Shown in pieces: positions 21,142 to 32,400 of a stretch of DNA of 64,000 nt (position 1 is the stretch's first letter; every line of letters begins with the position of its first letter). The notes beneath the pieces are model-generated. The model did no database searches, was not told the origin of the DNA, and saw only the letters and a program-made list of their open reading frames with translations. The translations under genes were made by a program, and so were the position numbers. The stretch is from Phytophthora hibernalis (Eukaryota; Oomycota; Peronosporomycetes; Peronosporales; Peronosporaceae): contig JAAKBF010000396.1 of the NCBI GenBank assembly GCA_012656075.1, positions 173,231 to 237,230 of the forward strand, given 5' to 3'.

Positions 21142-22375
21142 ATGAGCGCCCCCATCCTCTCCATCGACACGCAGCATGAAGACATGATCGTACGTCGTGC
21201 TACCCGCTCTTTCCTCCTTATAAGATGATTTTCTGCGTCTCTGTAGCCTCCAAACTGATGAAATAGACTCACTATTGGCTTCTGTCTATTGCAGCACGAC
21301 GCGCAGCTGGACTACTACGGCAAGCGTCTGGCCACGTGCTCCTCGGACCGCACAATCAAAGTGTACGACGTCACGGGCGACGTGCAGAACAACGAGCAGA
21401 TCTTGACGGGGTACGTGCATCGATATCGCTGCATCTATTGGCAATTCTGACAATTATTGTGCTTTGTGTATTGCAGTCATGAGGGTCCGGTGTGGCAGGT
21501 GGCGTGGGCGCACCCCAAGTTCGGTGTGATGCTGGCTGCCTGCTCGTACGACGGCAAGGTGATCATCTACCGTGAGCAGAGCTTGAACCAGTGGACGCAG
21601 GCTTACGTGCACGGCTTCCACGAGTCTTCGGTCAACAGCATTGCTTGGGCCCCGCACGAGTACGGACTCGCCCTCGCCTGTGCCTCAGCTGACGGAACCG
21701 TGTCCGTGCTCAGCTACTCGCGTACGTTGCGCTGCAGTTGGAGCTTTTTTCAGCTGACAAATGTCCTTGGACTTTTTGCAGCCGAGGGATGGAGTGTGAG
21801 CCACTTCAAGGACAGCGCGTTGGGGTGCAACGCTGTGAGCTGGGCACCGTTCAACTCGGTGGGCTCGCAGGGTCCGACGGGCCCCATCCGCCGTGTGGTG
21901 ACGGCCTCGTGCGACAAGACGATCAAGATCTGGAGCCTGTCCGAGGGCGAGACTGAATGGTCGAAGCAGGAGCTGAGCTCCGCCCCTGCTCACAGCGACT
22001 GGGTGCGTGACGTGGCCTGGGCTCCCAGCACGGGACAGCCCGTGAACCTCATCGCCAGTTGCTCCGAGGACAAGCACGTGTACATTTGGTCACAGACCGC
22101 TGAGGACAGCATCTGGAAGCGTGAGCTGCTGCACACGTTTGACGCGCCCGTGTGGCGTGTGAGCTGGTCCGTCACGGGCAACGTCTTGGCCGTGTCTTCG
22201 GGCGACCACAAGGTCACACTCTGGAAGGAGACGCTCGACAAGAAGTGGATGTACGTACATGCGTGCGTTATTGTTGCCTGCGAAAGTTGTGGAGACTTAA
22301 CTTGCTGTCATTGATGCGTGCAGTCAAATTTCGTCTGTGGACGAGGCTGGGGCCATCCACAACGGCAACGAGTAG
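21142..22375 (+). CDS. SEC13: COPII coat / nuclear pore WD40 protein Sec13
   Basis: There are five exons: 21142-21189, 21295-21410, 21477-21721, 21782-22250 and 22324-22375. All introns are GT-AG, three with GTACG donors, and the phases join cleanly. The product is a six-bladed WD40 protein. It opens MSAPILSIDTQHEDMI, with blade motifs KRLATCSSDRTIKVYD, PVWQVAWAHPKFG, VVTASCDKTIKIW and NLIASCSEDKHVYIW, and ends ISSVDEAGAIHNGNE. These are the positions expected of Sec13, which pairs with Sec31 in COPII coats and with Nup145C/Nup96 at the pore. No frame break is needed, unlike several neighbours. Confidence 0.95.
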
Positions 22376-22726
22376 ATGCATCTTGCGCTATTAGGAGACT
22401 GAAAGCCCCGGTGTAAAAGGCGTGCTGGATCACTTCAGTACTTCAGTTTGACTCGCACTTCATCCCTCCTGTGTTTCCGACCTGCGAATTGTTTAGACGG
22501 CAGTTGATCGATCTCTGGTGGGATTTCCTCCGTTGGAATGAGGAGAGGTGAAAGGTGGCTACTACTACGAAGAAAACAAGAACTCGAGTAATACACATGC
22601 GTACATATGCAATCTATGTTTTGCAGCTAACAAACGTCATTTGTTTGTTTCCAGTGCCGGCTGCGGCATCTATCAAGTTGATCGGTCGGTGTTGCGCCGA
22701 CCATTATCCTATGCTTCGTCCTGTGT
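22376..22726. other. Convergent intergenic spacer
   Basis: Lies between the 3' ends of the Sec13 and glycosyltransferase-like genes. Nothing further is recognised. Confidence 0.4.
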
Positions 22727-23790
22727 TTACTCTTCGAAGTTGCGCGTCCACCGTCGCTCGAATTTGTCCTCGAGAGCCTGCACACACTTATAATGCACCT
22801 GGTGTTCGTGGTTGAAGCTCGAGAGCGTCATTTGCTGCTCAGAGGAGCGCGCTTCCTCCTTTTTCCACTCCGGGTCGGACGGATCCAACCTCTTGCTGAT
22901 CAACGCGCTATGTCGCTGCTCCACCGTCCGCAAGTATCCGGCAATCCACACGTCATCGACTGTCACACACACGGACGGAATATCCGCCAGTGCTTCCACA
23001 TCGGAGAAGAACCCGCGCCGATACGCGTTGCCACAGCACGCCTGCAAGATGTCCACGTAGCGTCCGTTGGGGCGCATAAAGTACGGCACGTAGGCCGGCA
23101 CCACGCCCACCTCGTGCCACATGGGGAGCATTCCCCATCCACAGACGCCCAGTACATCATCAGGCTTGGCCACCGCCTCCCACGCCAATGACGCGACAAG
23201 CCCGACGGGTACTCGAAGTCGTCGTCCAGCGTGATGATGAGCGTGGACGCATTGCTCTCCAGTCTCAGAGCTCCCAGCAGCTTTGTGGCCGGACCGTCGT
23301 CCACGCAGCGATTGACTTTGACCAGCGGAGCGAGACTCTCGAGCTCCGACGGGATCTCCGTCTCGTCGTACGAGCGCTCCGGGTGGCGCTTCATGGGGCC
23401 CTCAGGGATGTTGACGTAGATCTGATCTGGCTGCAAGCTCTGCTTGGTGAGCGAGTGAACACTGTCCATGACCTTGTCCAGGCGACTGGGCGTCGTGGTG
23501 AGCGAGACGACCACACGGAAGGGCGGGCGCCAGGGAGGCGACGTCGGTGGCAGGTCGTCGGCCGCGCGTCCGTCGTAGGCAGTCGTGAAGAGCGCCGTGG
23601 CCGCGGGTGAGATGCTGCCGTAGCGCACCAGCAGCTGCGTGTAACCCCAACACGCGAAGAGCGCGAGCCCCATGAGCAGCGCGCGCAGTAGCGTCACATG
23701 TCGTAGCCACGAGTGCGGGTGCTTGCTGTGGCGAGGCAGCACGGGCTGCCGCATGAAGACGCTCCACTCTCGAGTCATGCGAGCGAGCAT
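22727..23790 (-). CDS. Putative type II membrane glycosyltransferase-like protein (one frame break)
   Basis: The start at 23790 gives a basic N-tail followed by one membrane helix (LLRALLMGLALFACWGYTQLL, near residues 33-53), typical of a Golgi type II enzyme. The lumenal part has RVVVSLTTTPSRLDKVMDSVHSL, a nucleotide-sugar-domain-like opening, and a DDDF acidic triad in LIITLDDDFEYP that may serve as the metal-binding DxD. A second acidic block, CVTVDDVWIAGYL, lies in the C-terminal half. The frame shifts by one base near 23180, between the DDDFEYP block and SLAWEAVAKP, with both halves coding. The sugar specificity and GT family cannot be assigned. Confidence 0.6.
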
Positions 23791-24192
23791 AGAGGAAATC
23801 GGAGACTGACACCGTGGAGGAAACCGATAGGCTATAAATGGCTACACTGCGTGTGACACGGACAGGTACTGTCGCGGACCTGGCTTATGGGATGCCGGAA
23901 AAAGAAGCGGTCTCGAAGGATTATGATGCTATAAAGTTTAGGAGTGATGGTTTAAACTTGGTGACTTTAGAGTGAAGAGGATAATCTGAAGCAGACATAT
24001 TCGCTAGCGTAGGAATGGCGGTAAGCATCGGGTGTATCCATCCCAGCTAATATGGATCAGAGAGGTCTCGATGACAGTCGGTCGCCAAGACGGTGGATAC
24101 TGGGTCAGAAAGATTGGGTTTGTGTGCACCACACTAGCACTACTTGTGGATTCTCGCGTCGGCCATTTCAATCAGCGATAATCAGCTACAGG
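23791..24192. other. Divergent spacer upstream of the Snf7-like gene
   Basis: Lies between two diverging genes. GGCCATTTCAATCAG at 24162-24176 is a partial match to the oomycete initiator just upstream of the Snf7 start. Nothing else is recognised. Confidence 0.35.
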
Positions 24193-24960
24193 ATGAACCT
24201 GTTCGGGCGCAAGTCGGCGGCGCCGGCGCGTACGGGGCCCGTGGCGACGGCCGATACGATCCGCAAGTTGCGCGAGCAGCTCGAGTCGTTGGAGAAGCGC
24301 GAGCAGCACATCGTGAAGAAGATCGGGCTGCAGTTGCAGGAGGCCAAGCTCAAGAGCGCCGGCAAGGACAAGCGCGGGGCCATCTTCGCACTCAAGCGCA
24401 AGAAGATGTACGAGGCCGAAGTGGAGAAGCTGCAGGGCGCGCGCATGACGTTGGAGACGCAGGTCATGACGCTCGAGAGCGCGCACGTCAACATGGAAAC
24501 GTTCACGGCGCTGCGCTCGGGCGCCGAGCAGATGAAGTCCATCCACGGCCAGATGAACGTCGACACGGTGGACAATATCATGGACGACATCCAGGAGGAG
24601 ATGGCTACAGCCGATGAGATTGGCCGCGCCATCTCGCAGCCGCTCGGCTCGCAGCTCTACGACGACGACGAGCTCGAGGACGAGCTGCGCGAGATGGAGG
24701 AGCTCGAGCTCGAGGAGAAGGCGCTCGAGCCCATCGCCGCAGACGCCGCGGCAGCCAGAGCCCCACCCGCACCGGTGGCTGCTACAGCTACTACTACTAC
24801 TGCTGCAAGTGCTCCTTCGGCGCCGCCCGCGTCCTCGGCGCAGTATCAATTGCCAGACGTGCCTACACACGCCGTCGAATCCAACATCAATGTGGTGGGC
24901 AATTCGGACGAAGACGAACTGGAGGCGCTGCGGAAGCTCGAGGCGTCCATGGCGCTGTAG
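24193..24960 (+). CDS. SNF7: ESCRT-III subunit Snf7/CHMP4 (VPS32)
   Basis: I chose the Met at 24193 because MNLFGRK is the typical membrane-inserting start of the family; an upstream in-frame Met (24052) would add 47 unsupported residues. The basic helical core (IRKLREQLESLEKREQHIVKKI ... AIFALKRKKMYEAEVEKLQG) and the middle helices (LESAHVNMETFTALRSGAEQMK) match Snf7, as does IMDDIQEEMATADEIGRAIS. An acidic C-tail follows, with an Ala/Pro/Thr linker and a final LRKLEASMAL helix that fits a MIM-type or ALIX-binding end. The protein is 255 residues, close to the usual length. It polymerises into the filaments that drive endosomal and other membrane scission. Confidence 0.95.
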   Translation: MNLFGRKSAAPARTGPVATADTIRKLREQLESLEKREQHIVKKIGLQLQEAKLKSAGKDKRGAIFALKRKKMYEAEVEKLQGARMTLETQVMTLESAHVNMETFTALRSGAEQMKSIHGQMNVDTVDNIMDDIQEEMATADEIGRAISQPLGSQLYDDDELEDELREMEELELEEKALEPIAADAAAARAPPAPVAATATTTTAASAPSAPPASSAQYQLPDVPTHAVESNINVVGNSDEDELEALRKLEASMAL

Positions 24961-25169
24961 CGCGCTCAGGTCAGAGAATGAGCAGTTGAAGGAGCACGAG
25001 CTTGTCGTGCGTGTTGAAATGACGAGCGCTGCTTCTTGAGATAATGTATGGCAATAAACGAAAACGGACAACGGACAGCCTGCAGGGGTAATGTTTTTGA
25101 GTTGTGCAGACCTCTCGCCGTCTGCCTGTTGCGCTCTCGTCTGACAAGAGCGTGTATCTGACGTCTCCT

Positions 25170-26140
25170 CTATCTCTTGACCCACTGGAATTTCTTACGG
25201 GCCTTGGCCTGACCAGGTTTCTTCCTCTCGACCATACGCGGGTCACGCGTCATGAGTCCCGCCTTTTGAGGGCCGGACGCATCTCCGGGTCGAAGTTCTG
25301 CAGCGCGCGGGCGATTCCGTGACGCACGGCGCCTGCCTGGCCCGTCATGCCTCCTCCCTTGACCGTACAGTACACGTCAAAGTTGCCCGTCTGCCCCACC
25401 ACGGAGAAGGGCTTGAGAACTTCCTCACGGTGCGTGTCACGCACGAAGTAGTCCACCAGGTCCTTCTTGTTCACCTTAATGCGGCCCGTAAATGGCTCCG
25501 CAGATTGGCTGACCCACACGCGGGCCGTGCTGGTTTTGCGGCGACCCGTACCGTACGCGCGGCCCTTCTCGTCCAACTTGCGCACGCGCACGATCTTGTT
25601 CCTGGCCTCGTGGAACGCGATGCGCGCCGACTTAGCGCGGATCGCACGCTCCTCCTCCACGCTCACCATGTCGCGCACGGACTGCAGCCACGTGGGGACG
25701 CCGGCGTCCGTCACGCCGTCCATGTCTCCGTCGAAGCCGAACCACTTCTCGCCGTCCTGGGCGCCCCACCGCTCCTCGTCGAAGAACTCGGCGTTGTGCG
25801 CCAGGAACGCGTCCAGTCGACGGCGTCTCTCGGCTGTCGAGATGCCTTCCTCGTCGATGGGCAGCAGCTCCTCCTGCTCCTCCTCCTGCTCTTCCTCTGA
25901 GTCTGAATCTGAGTCCGAGTCGCTGTCTGAGTCCGAATCTGAGTCGCTGTCGTCGTCCTTGGCGAAAAGCTTGGCCGCGTCCGACTTCTTGTCCTTCTTG
26001 TCGCCGGGCTTGCCGCTCAGGAAGCGCGCTCAGGAATTGACGCCGCGTTGAGAAGCGGACGAGCAGACGGACGCAACGCACAGGCAGCCACGGGGGCCGC
26101 TGCGCGCCACACGACGCGCCGTCAGCAGCAGCAGCTTCAT
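25170..26140 (-). CDS. Mitochondrial small-subunit ribosomal protein uS9 (two frame breaks)
   Basis: The N-terminus (MKLLLLTARRVARSG) is a basic amphipathic leader typical of mitochondrial import. It is followed by a long Ser/Asp-rich acidic stretch (alternating SD, near 25900-25950) and a linker. The conserved uS9 domain begins YGTGRRKTSTARVWV and contains GRIKVNKKDLVDYF, VKGGGMTGQAGAVRHGIARAL and RMVERKKPGQAKARKKFQW, ending in KR. The final KR is the P-site-contacting tail of uS9. One-base frame switches lie near 26035 and 25262, and both sides match the family, so the gene is probably functional. The SD-rich acidic insert is unusual for a mitochondrial precursor. Confidence 0.85.
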
Positions 26141-26924
26141 GACTTCAGGCTGGGGGAATGAGAGGCGTGAAATGGCTCGGCGCTTTGGTGGTGTTGTGTG
26201 GAGATGAATTTGCACCAATGAAGAGCGTAAAAGTACTTTTTGAAGGATAGGATTGGATGAAAAGTTGGAGAGGGGTAACTTATGATGATACACAGGTTGA
26301 CACCATGAAAGGTTTTTAGTTTGCTACTTCTCCGGTCTGGAAGAGAATTATTAATAAAAGTTTGGTTTTCACCATATGGTATCGCACATTGATTGGTCAA
26401 TAATATGATGTGTTTAGGGAAAAGGTGAAAAACCTCGTTTCAACGCTCTCGTTTCAGCAGCTGCAATCCGGCTTACAGATATTCTTTTCAAATCTATTCA
26501 TGCAAGTCGCACTAAAACCGCTCAAAAATTGATTGAGCTGCGAAAAAAACATACATCACCTTCGAAAACGTATCAAGTGTAAGGAAGGCTATAAACCCTA
26601 AAAATAGGCCGTTGTTAACGCAAAATAGCTTGAAAAATAGCTTAGACAACGGTGCTACCAGCAGATAGCGTACAACCCATCCACGTGCTATTAAGGGTTA
26701 CAAGGTTTCGCCAAAACAAACAAATGTTTAAATGTTTTTAAAATTATTACTTGAAGTTAAATATGGCGGCGAAATATCCCGTTTCGCAAAGCAGTTCCGA
26801 AAATGACAAAACATTCTGACAAATCTCCACGCTTCAAATACTGTAGTATAATATTTTCCGGCTTGGACAATTCGGACATATTTAGCACAATTTACTCGAG
26901 TACCTCTATCTGTAGATTTCAACT
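26141..26924. other. AT-rich intergenic spacer
   Basis: About 780 bp with falling GC content. No coding frame is supported. A TTATTAATAA palindrome occurs near 26348. Confidence 0.4.
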
Positions 26925-27760
26925 CTACGATTGTTGCTGCTGCTGTTGTCCACCCTGGACAAGGTGAACATCGTCGTACGAGTACTGACAGACCGGATTC
27001 TTTGGGCCGTTGCTCAGAATCACCGGCTTCTCGACATTTTTGCCGGCACCACGTGACGAGGCGCATTCCGTGTAGTTCTGTGCGCCCGGCTTGACGTAGA
27101 TGTTGTGAAGCACGGCCTCGTCTCCGAAGTTTTCATTCATCATGATCATGCTGACGTTCGGATCCACACGCTCGGCCTGAATGATCGTCAGATCTGCGTA
27201 GATGTTGGTCATGTTGAGGAAGCGCTGACGAGGGTTGCTCTCGCAGTTACCGCACGAGCGATAGATCTTGCCAAAGTCTTGCGCAAAGAAGCCGTCGACC
27301 ACGACAGTGCCGAAGCCGTTGTGCTGAATGACCTTGTCATCGGCGTACCGCGCTCCCCGCCGATGACTCTGGACACGCTAGAAGCGTTTCCGCCCGTGAT
27401 GGTGAGTGCGTCCTCGCACACGTCCTCCCACCACACATTCTCGATCAAACAGTCCGACATCTCGCAGTGGACGCCTTCCATTTGGTTCGTGCCGATGATG
27501 ACGTTCTTCAGTGTGGCACCAGGCTCGACCTCAAACACGGCGGTTGACGTTCCATTACTCTCTGTCTGCCCAAGGCACGTGATGTCCGATCGGTCAAACG
27601 TTTTCATGCCTCCGTCGAACACTTCACCCGACTTGACGACGTACACCGAGGGAAAGCTGACATTGCCCTGGCTGAGAGGCCAAGTGCCGTCGGGGACGGG
27701 GACGGGGGCACCAAGGGCAATTGTAGCTAGTGCAGCAATCGAACCGAGTAACTGAAGCAT
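26925..27760 (-). CDS. Secreted pectate lyase, family PL3 (one frame break)
   Basis: Cleaves de-esterified pectin by beta-elimination in the plant wall. The Met at 27760 opens a signal peptide (MLQLLGSIAALATIALG). The PL3 pattern is visible: VFEVEPGATLKNVIIG, the WWEDVCEDALT block, ADDKVIQHNGFGTVVVDGFF and DFGKIYRSCGNC. The C-terminus ends in a short poly-Gln tract. A single-base shift near 27345 separates the VSRVIGGE block from YADDKVIQHNG, and both sides are conserved. The length (~278 residues) is close to other oomycete PL3 enzymes. It stands alone at the edge of the gene-dense island, just before the repeat-rich part. Confidence 0.85.
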
Positions 27761-28679
27761 CGTGGACAAGAAGGATCGGAGTTGGCGGCTTGTAGAGAGG
27801 ATGGAAATTGAGATGTGGTAAGCGACTCGCTTTTAAGCGAGACGATTGCCTTGAGCGGGATCATTTTGACACCGGAGTCTTGGTGTGCTGGCTTACACAT
27901 GTAAGCATCAAACGAACTGCTTACGAACCATTTCGAATTATGGTGTCGAGATAGCCCCTAGAGCTCAAAATGAACAACTCGCACCAGCTCAACAGCTCAT
28001 CTCCAAATCTAATAAACCCTCAAGAACTGACAAAATTACTTGTCAATTTTTGCTTTTGGTCTGATTCCTCTCATAAGGAAACTTCAACTTGCTAACTTTA
28101 GAGATCCCGACATTGACATGAGCCAAAGTCACTCCAATCACTAATATATAGCGAGAACTTGTCAAAAAGCTGCGTGTTGCCTGTGGCATGCTAGTTCAAC
28201 ATTCACGCAACATCTATGAAAGTTTCCTTCCAATTATAACAATAGAAGCCGGCTCCATCGACCGCACAGTGGATAGCACGTACCCAGTACGTGCAACCAG
28301 GATCTGAACATGCTCAAGACAACATGGTTGGGACTCTGTAGAGCACATCCACATCGCAACGTCTACTTCAAACCGGGTGGGTGGTTATGCTGTCCAGCAG
28401 ATTTAGACATTTTCCATGCAAACTAGGAAGCTACATGCACTCAACTCGCAGCCCCTCCGTGGATATGTATCAACCTGAGTATCTTCCACAATGAAGCCTA
28501 AATACAATTTACCGCTCCTCATGATCGTCTCCCTATGCTGGACCACCACGGGTTTAAACCGCAGCTCACCACCATTTCATTCGAATTTCAGAGCTCGCCC
28601 TGGCACTAGCACACAGCCTTGTTATAAGAGGGACATAATAGGTCATATTATGACAAATGGAAGGTAATTTTGTGTAGCT
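27761..28679. other. Gene-free spacer
   Basis: About 0.9 kb with no conserved coding frame and no obvious repeat. Its position beside the pectate lyase suggests it holds that gene's promoter. Confidence 0.4.
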
Positions 28680-29009
28680 TCAACTTGCAAGGCCCCACCC
28701 AAGCTTCCTTAAAAATGGCGGCGGAGAGACTTCACTTGGTGGTTCTATCCCCGCCGACAGCTGCAAGTTGCGCATGTTCACGATGATGTTGATCTTCTTG
28801 CAGGTTGGCGAATCGACCCTGTCCAGTAGCAATGGAGCCGACTTGGACGGCGTGATTTGCCCCGACTTGCGGGTGACACCATTCTTCTTCCGACTCGTCT
28901 TCCTCTGTAATGGCTTGGATTCTCGGCTACTGATCTCTAAATTGTGATGCTGGGACTGTAGCACATGATTGGCAGACTGCGGGCGCTGATGTAAACTGTC
29001 CAAGACCAT
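28680..29009 (-). CDS. Unrecognised ORF fragment beside retrotransposon insertion
   Basis: A 109-residue frame, basic (RKTSRKKNGVTRKSGQ) with an INIIVNMRNLQL segment. The upstream end lies only ~15 bp from the target duplication of the copia element, so the insertion may have separated a larger gene from its 5' end. Across the empty site the frame can be followed ~10 further residues before a stop. No family is recognised and it may not be a gene. Confidence 0.25.
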   Translation of the reverse strand: MVLDSLHQRPQSANHVLQSQHHNLEISSRESKPLQRKTSRKKNGVTRKSGQITPSKSAPLLLDRVDSPTCKKINIIVNMRNLQLSAGIEPPSEVSPPPFLRKLGWGLAS

Positions 29010-29028
29010 GCGAGGACTCGGAGCATAG

Positions 29029-29468
29029 AATTGCGAATGCAGACGTAGCCTGGTAGCCGAGATGAGGGGTAGGAAAGAAATCTGAAAGTGAGTTCCATTG
29101 AGTTAGACGTCCTAGACCTGCTTGCTCTCTCCTACACATGTAGTTCTCCTATCTCCCTGTTTTCACTTGATCCAATTATGCAGCGGACACACCAAACTAC
29201 AACGGACACGGTCCGCGTATACAATCACTTGCGATTTGTATACTGCAACGGACACGGTCGGTCTCGTCAATGCATATGCAAATCACCATCTGATGTGCAA
29301 GTTGAAGCCATCCGACCAATCACCGTGCGCGATGCCAAAAGATCTGCCAATCAGATTACACCGTTCGTGTCTCCCCAATAGCTGCCCCCACAGGCCACAC
29401 GCCCGGCACGCGCAGGACGTGTGCCTAGAGGTACTCAGCCGAACAGACGACGAAGAGCAATCGCAAGA
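29029..29468 (-). repeat. 3' LTR of copia element
   Basis: Begins AATTGCGAATGC on the plus strand and ends GCAATCGCAAGA. It is longer than its partner by a ~48-bp stretch near 29205-29255, where the CAACGGACACGG motif is duplicated around a TCCGCGTATACAATCACTTG-type insert. It contains the TGCGA...TCGCA core expected of LTR ends. Confidence 0.9.
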
Positions 29469-29477
29469 CTCCCACTC
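29469..29477 (-). other. Polypurine tract overlapping the pol stop codon
   Basis: On the element strand GAGTGGGAG abuts the 3' LTR directly. The pol frame ending IETSN stops with the TGA at 29476-29478, so stop codon and plus-strand primer site overlap. Confidence 0.75.
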
Positions 29478-32400
29478 AATTCGATGTCTCGATCTTGGGT
29501 CCGAGATTAGCACGCATCATCAAATAGCGCAGCGTCTTCGTAGATACACCCTTGGTCAGGAAGTCAGATTTGTTTCTTGGACGCCACGTACTCCAGCTCA
29601 ACTTCCTTGTTGATCACCTTCTCACGGATGAACTGGAAGCGAATATCGATGTGTTTCGTGCGCGCTTGATAGCCGACGTTTTTGGACAAAGTCATTGCTC
29701 CTTGGTTGTTCACTGTAGGCTCGCTCTGCTCCGCACCAATGTCCTTCAGGAGACGGCGCATCCAAACGCACTCCTTCACACAGTCGCTCAGCGCCATGTA
29801 CTCCGCTTCGGTGGAGCTCAACGTCACAGTCTTCTGGAACGTTGATCGCCACACATCAGGCGCACCACACAGCATGAGAATCATTCCGCTCACCGAGCGT
29901 CGGTCGTCACGGTTGCCAGCCCAGCTGCATCAGAGTAGGCTTCAAGTTGAGTACCGAATAGACCATCGTACGTGATCCCGACGTCCTTCGTCTTCAGTAG
30001 ATACCGCACGACCTTGATCCCAGCATCCCAGTGCTTCTCACCAGGGTTCACCAGGAAACGGCTCAGTTTGGCGACTGTGACCGAAATGTCGGGGCACGTT
30101 CCGCACGCCAAGCAGATCAGACTTCCCACAAGCGATCGATAAGGCTTCGACTTCATCTTGATTTTGTCTTCTTCAGTCTGTGCCTCGTCAGCCTTGGTCA
30201 GATGTACACCAGGTTCCAGTGGTGTCAGGCTCGACTTTGCGTTATCTTGACCGAACTTCTTGATGATCGACGTTGTGTATGCCTGTTGACTGATGGTCAA
30301 TGATCTGCGCTCCATGTTGTAGTCAATCTCGATGCCGAGAATGAAGCGTGCCCATCCGAGGTCCTTGATGGAGAACTTCACCGCGATCCCAGCCTTCACT
30401 GACGCAATGACAGCCTTCTCCCGCGATGCAATCAGCATGTCGTCAACGTAGAGGCACACCACACACTCGTCGTCTCCGTCGCCTCTCGTGTAGACGCACG
30501 GGTCAGCATCAGCAGCCCTAAACCCCATGTCCTTGAGGTGCTTGTCGATGGTCTCGTTCCAAACGCGGGATGCCTGCTTGAGTCCGTATAAACTTTGCAG
30601 CAGTAGACACACGACGTCATCCTCGCCTTCAGCTAACGTCAGAAGCTCCCGTAGCCCTTCCGGAAGTTCCATGTAGATCTCCTCTTCGAACTTTCCATAC
30701 AGGAACGCAGTGTCGACGCCGCACTTCTCGATCTCCATTCCATCCGCGCAGCACTTTGCCAGCTTTGCACGGATCGAGTTCAAGTAAGCCACCGGCGAGT
30801 ACGTTTCCTCGTAATCGATGCCATGACGTTGCGAGTACCCTTTGACGACCAAGCGAGCCTTGTGACGAACGACTTGCCCCTTCTCATCGCGCTTCAATGC
30901 GAATACCCAGCGGCAACCAATCGGGCGCTGGTGCTCTGGTCTTGGCACCAGCTTCCAAGTCTTGTTAGCAGTGAGCGACTCAAGCTCACTTACAATAGCA
31001 TTTTTCCATGCGTCGCGGTCCGTGCTGTTCGTAGCTGCTGCGTACAACTTAGGGACATCCTCCATTACAGCCATTACTTGGCCGTCTACAATGGCGAGCA
31101 GCTCGTCGCTTGGCATGACACGACCCTGGGTCACATTTTGACGCTTGTTTCCAATGGCAGAAGGAGCAACAACCTACAACCTGCTTCTTACGTCCTCCAG
31201 CTTCATCTGGATCACTTGTCTCTTCAATGTGTCGAGCACGCGAGCAAGTAATCATGGGGTGATCTGGGACAGAAACGATTGCGCCTTCTGTAACCACCTC
31301 ATGTTGAAGTGGGATGATCATGGATGGTGAGAGTCCGCGACGGTTCATAGCTCGGAGCAGTAGCTCGAGGCACAGTGACATCATTCCCGCCATCCTTATC
31401 TTCATCATTGACCTCTGCCATGAAGTCATACGGGCTAGTGGTCTCCATGAACTTGACTGTGCGAACGATTTGCACTTTTCCCGTGGCCACATTGAGTACG
31501 CGGTATACCTTGACACCATCCTCGTAGCCCATGAATCGGCACTGGAAAGCCTTGGCATCCATCTTGCGGCGCTTCTCGTCAGCAATGTGCGCGTAGCCAA
31601 GTGCACCAAACACCTTCAGGTTCTTGAGCTGAGGTTTCTTCTGGTACACGATCTCTGCGGCGTCTTCACAGTCACGCTGTTGGGAATCTTGTTGACCATC
31701 CACGCAGACGTGTTGAATGTTTCAGCTTCTTGTCGATGCCCTCGTGATAGAGCATGCAACGAGCCATCTCGACGAGGCTCCGGTTCATGCGCTCAGCCAG
31801 TCCATTCTGCTGAGGCGTGTACGGCACCGTCTTCTCATGGCGGATGTCTTCCTTGGTCAGGTACTCCTTGAAGAGTCGACCCGTGTATTCAGCCATTTTG
31901 CAACATTCAGGCGGCCTTTTGTGAGTGCTTCACGAAATGACGATTCGTATCCATCGACTAGTCCTCTCCCGTAGAGGTACTGCATGACCTCGAAACCAGC
32001 CCACAAGCTTCGGTATCCGGTGCAAGATCAGCAGGATACGTGATAGGGCTGGACGTGCAAGTCAGCATTAGCGAGGTTCAAGAGGGAACGTCAAAAGGCC
32101 TGTAAAACCCACCAGAAGGAACGACTGCAACAGCAAAGGCCGATCCCCATTCTGAACGCTGAATGGGCGAGAGCGACGTCAATATAAAGTGGTTCGCTGG
32201 TTGCGTGAACACGACTGAGCGGAGACGCTTGATCTTGTATCCAGTAGCAAGTCGGCTTTGAACATCTTGAACTTCGCCAAGACTTCCGACTTCTTCTTCA
32301 TGAAGTACACCGTGACGTGACGTGAGTAGTCGTCGATAAACGTGACGACGTACGTACAGCCACCAGGTGTCTTCGTCTGCATTGGACCCATGACGTCTGA

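Noticed and set aside
24172..25185. 337-residue Leu/Arg/His-rich minus-strand frame
   Set aside because: It lies opposite Snf7; the composition reflects antisense of Glu/Lys codons and no motif is present.
25319..25900. 193-residue plus-strand frame
   Set aside because: Antisense to the mitochondrial uS9 gene, whose conserved blocks are on the minus strand.
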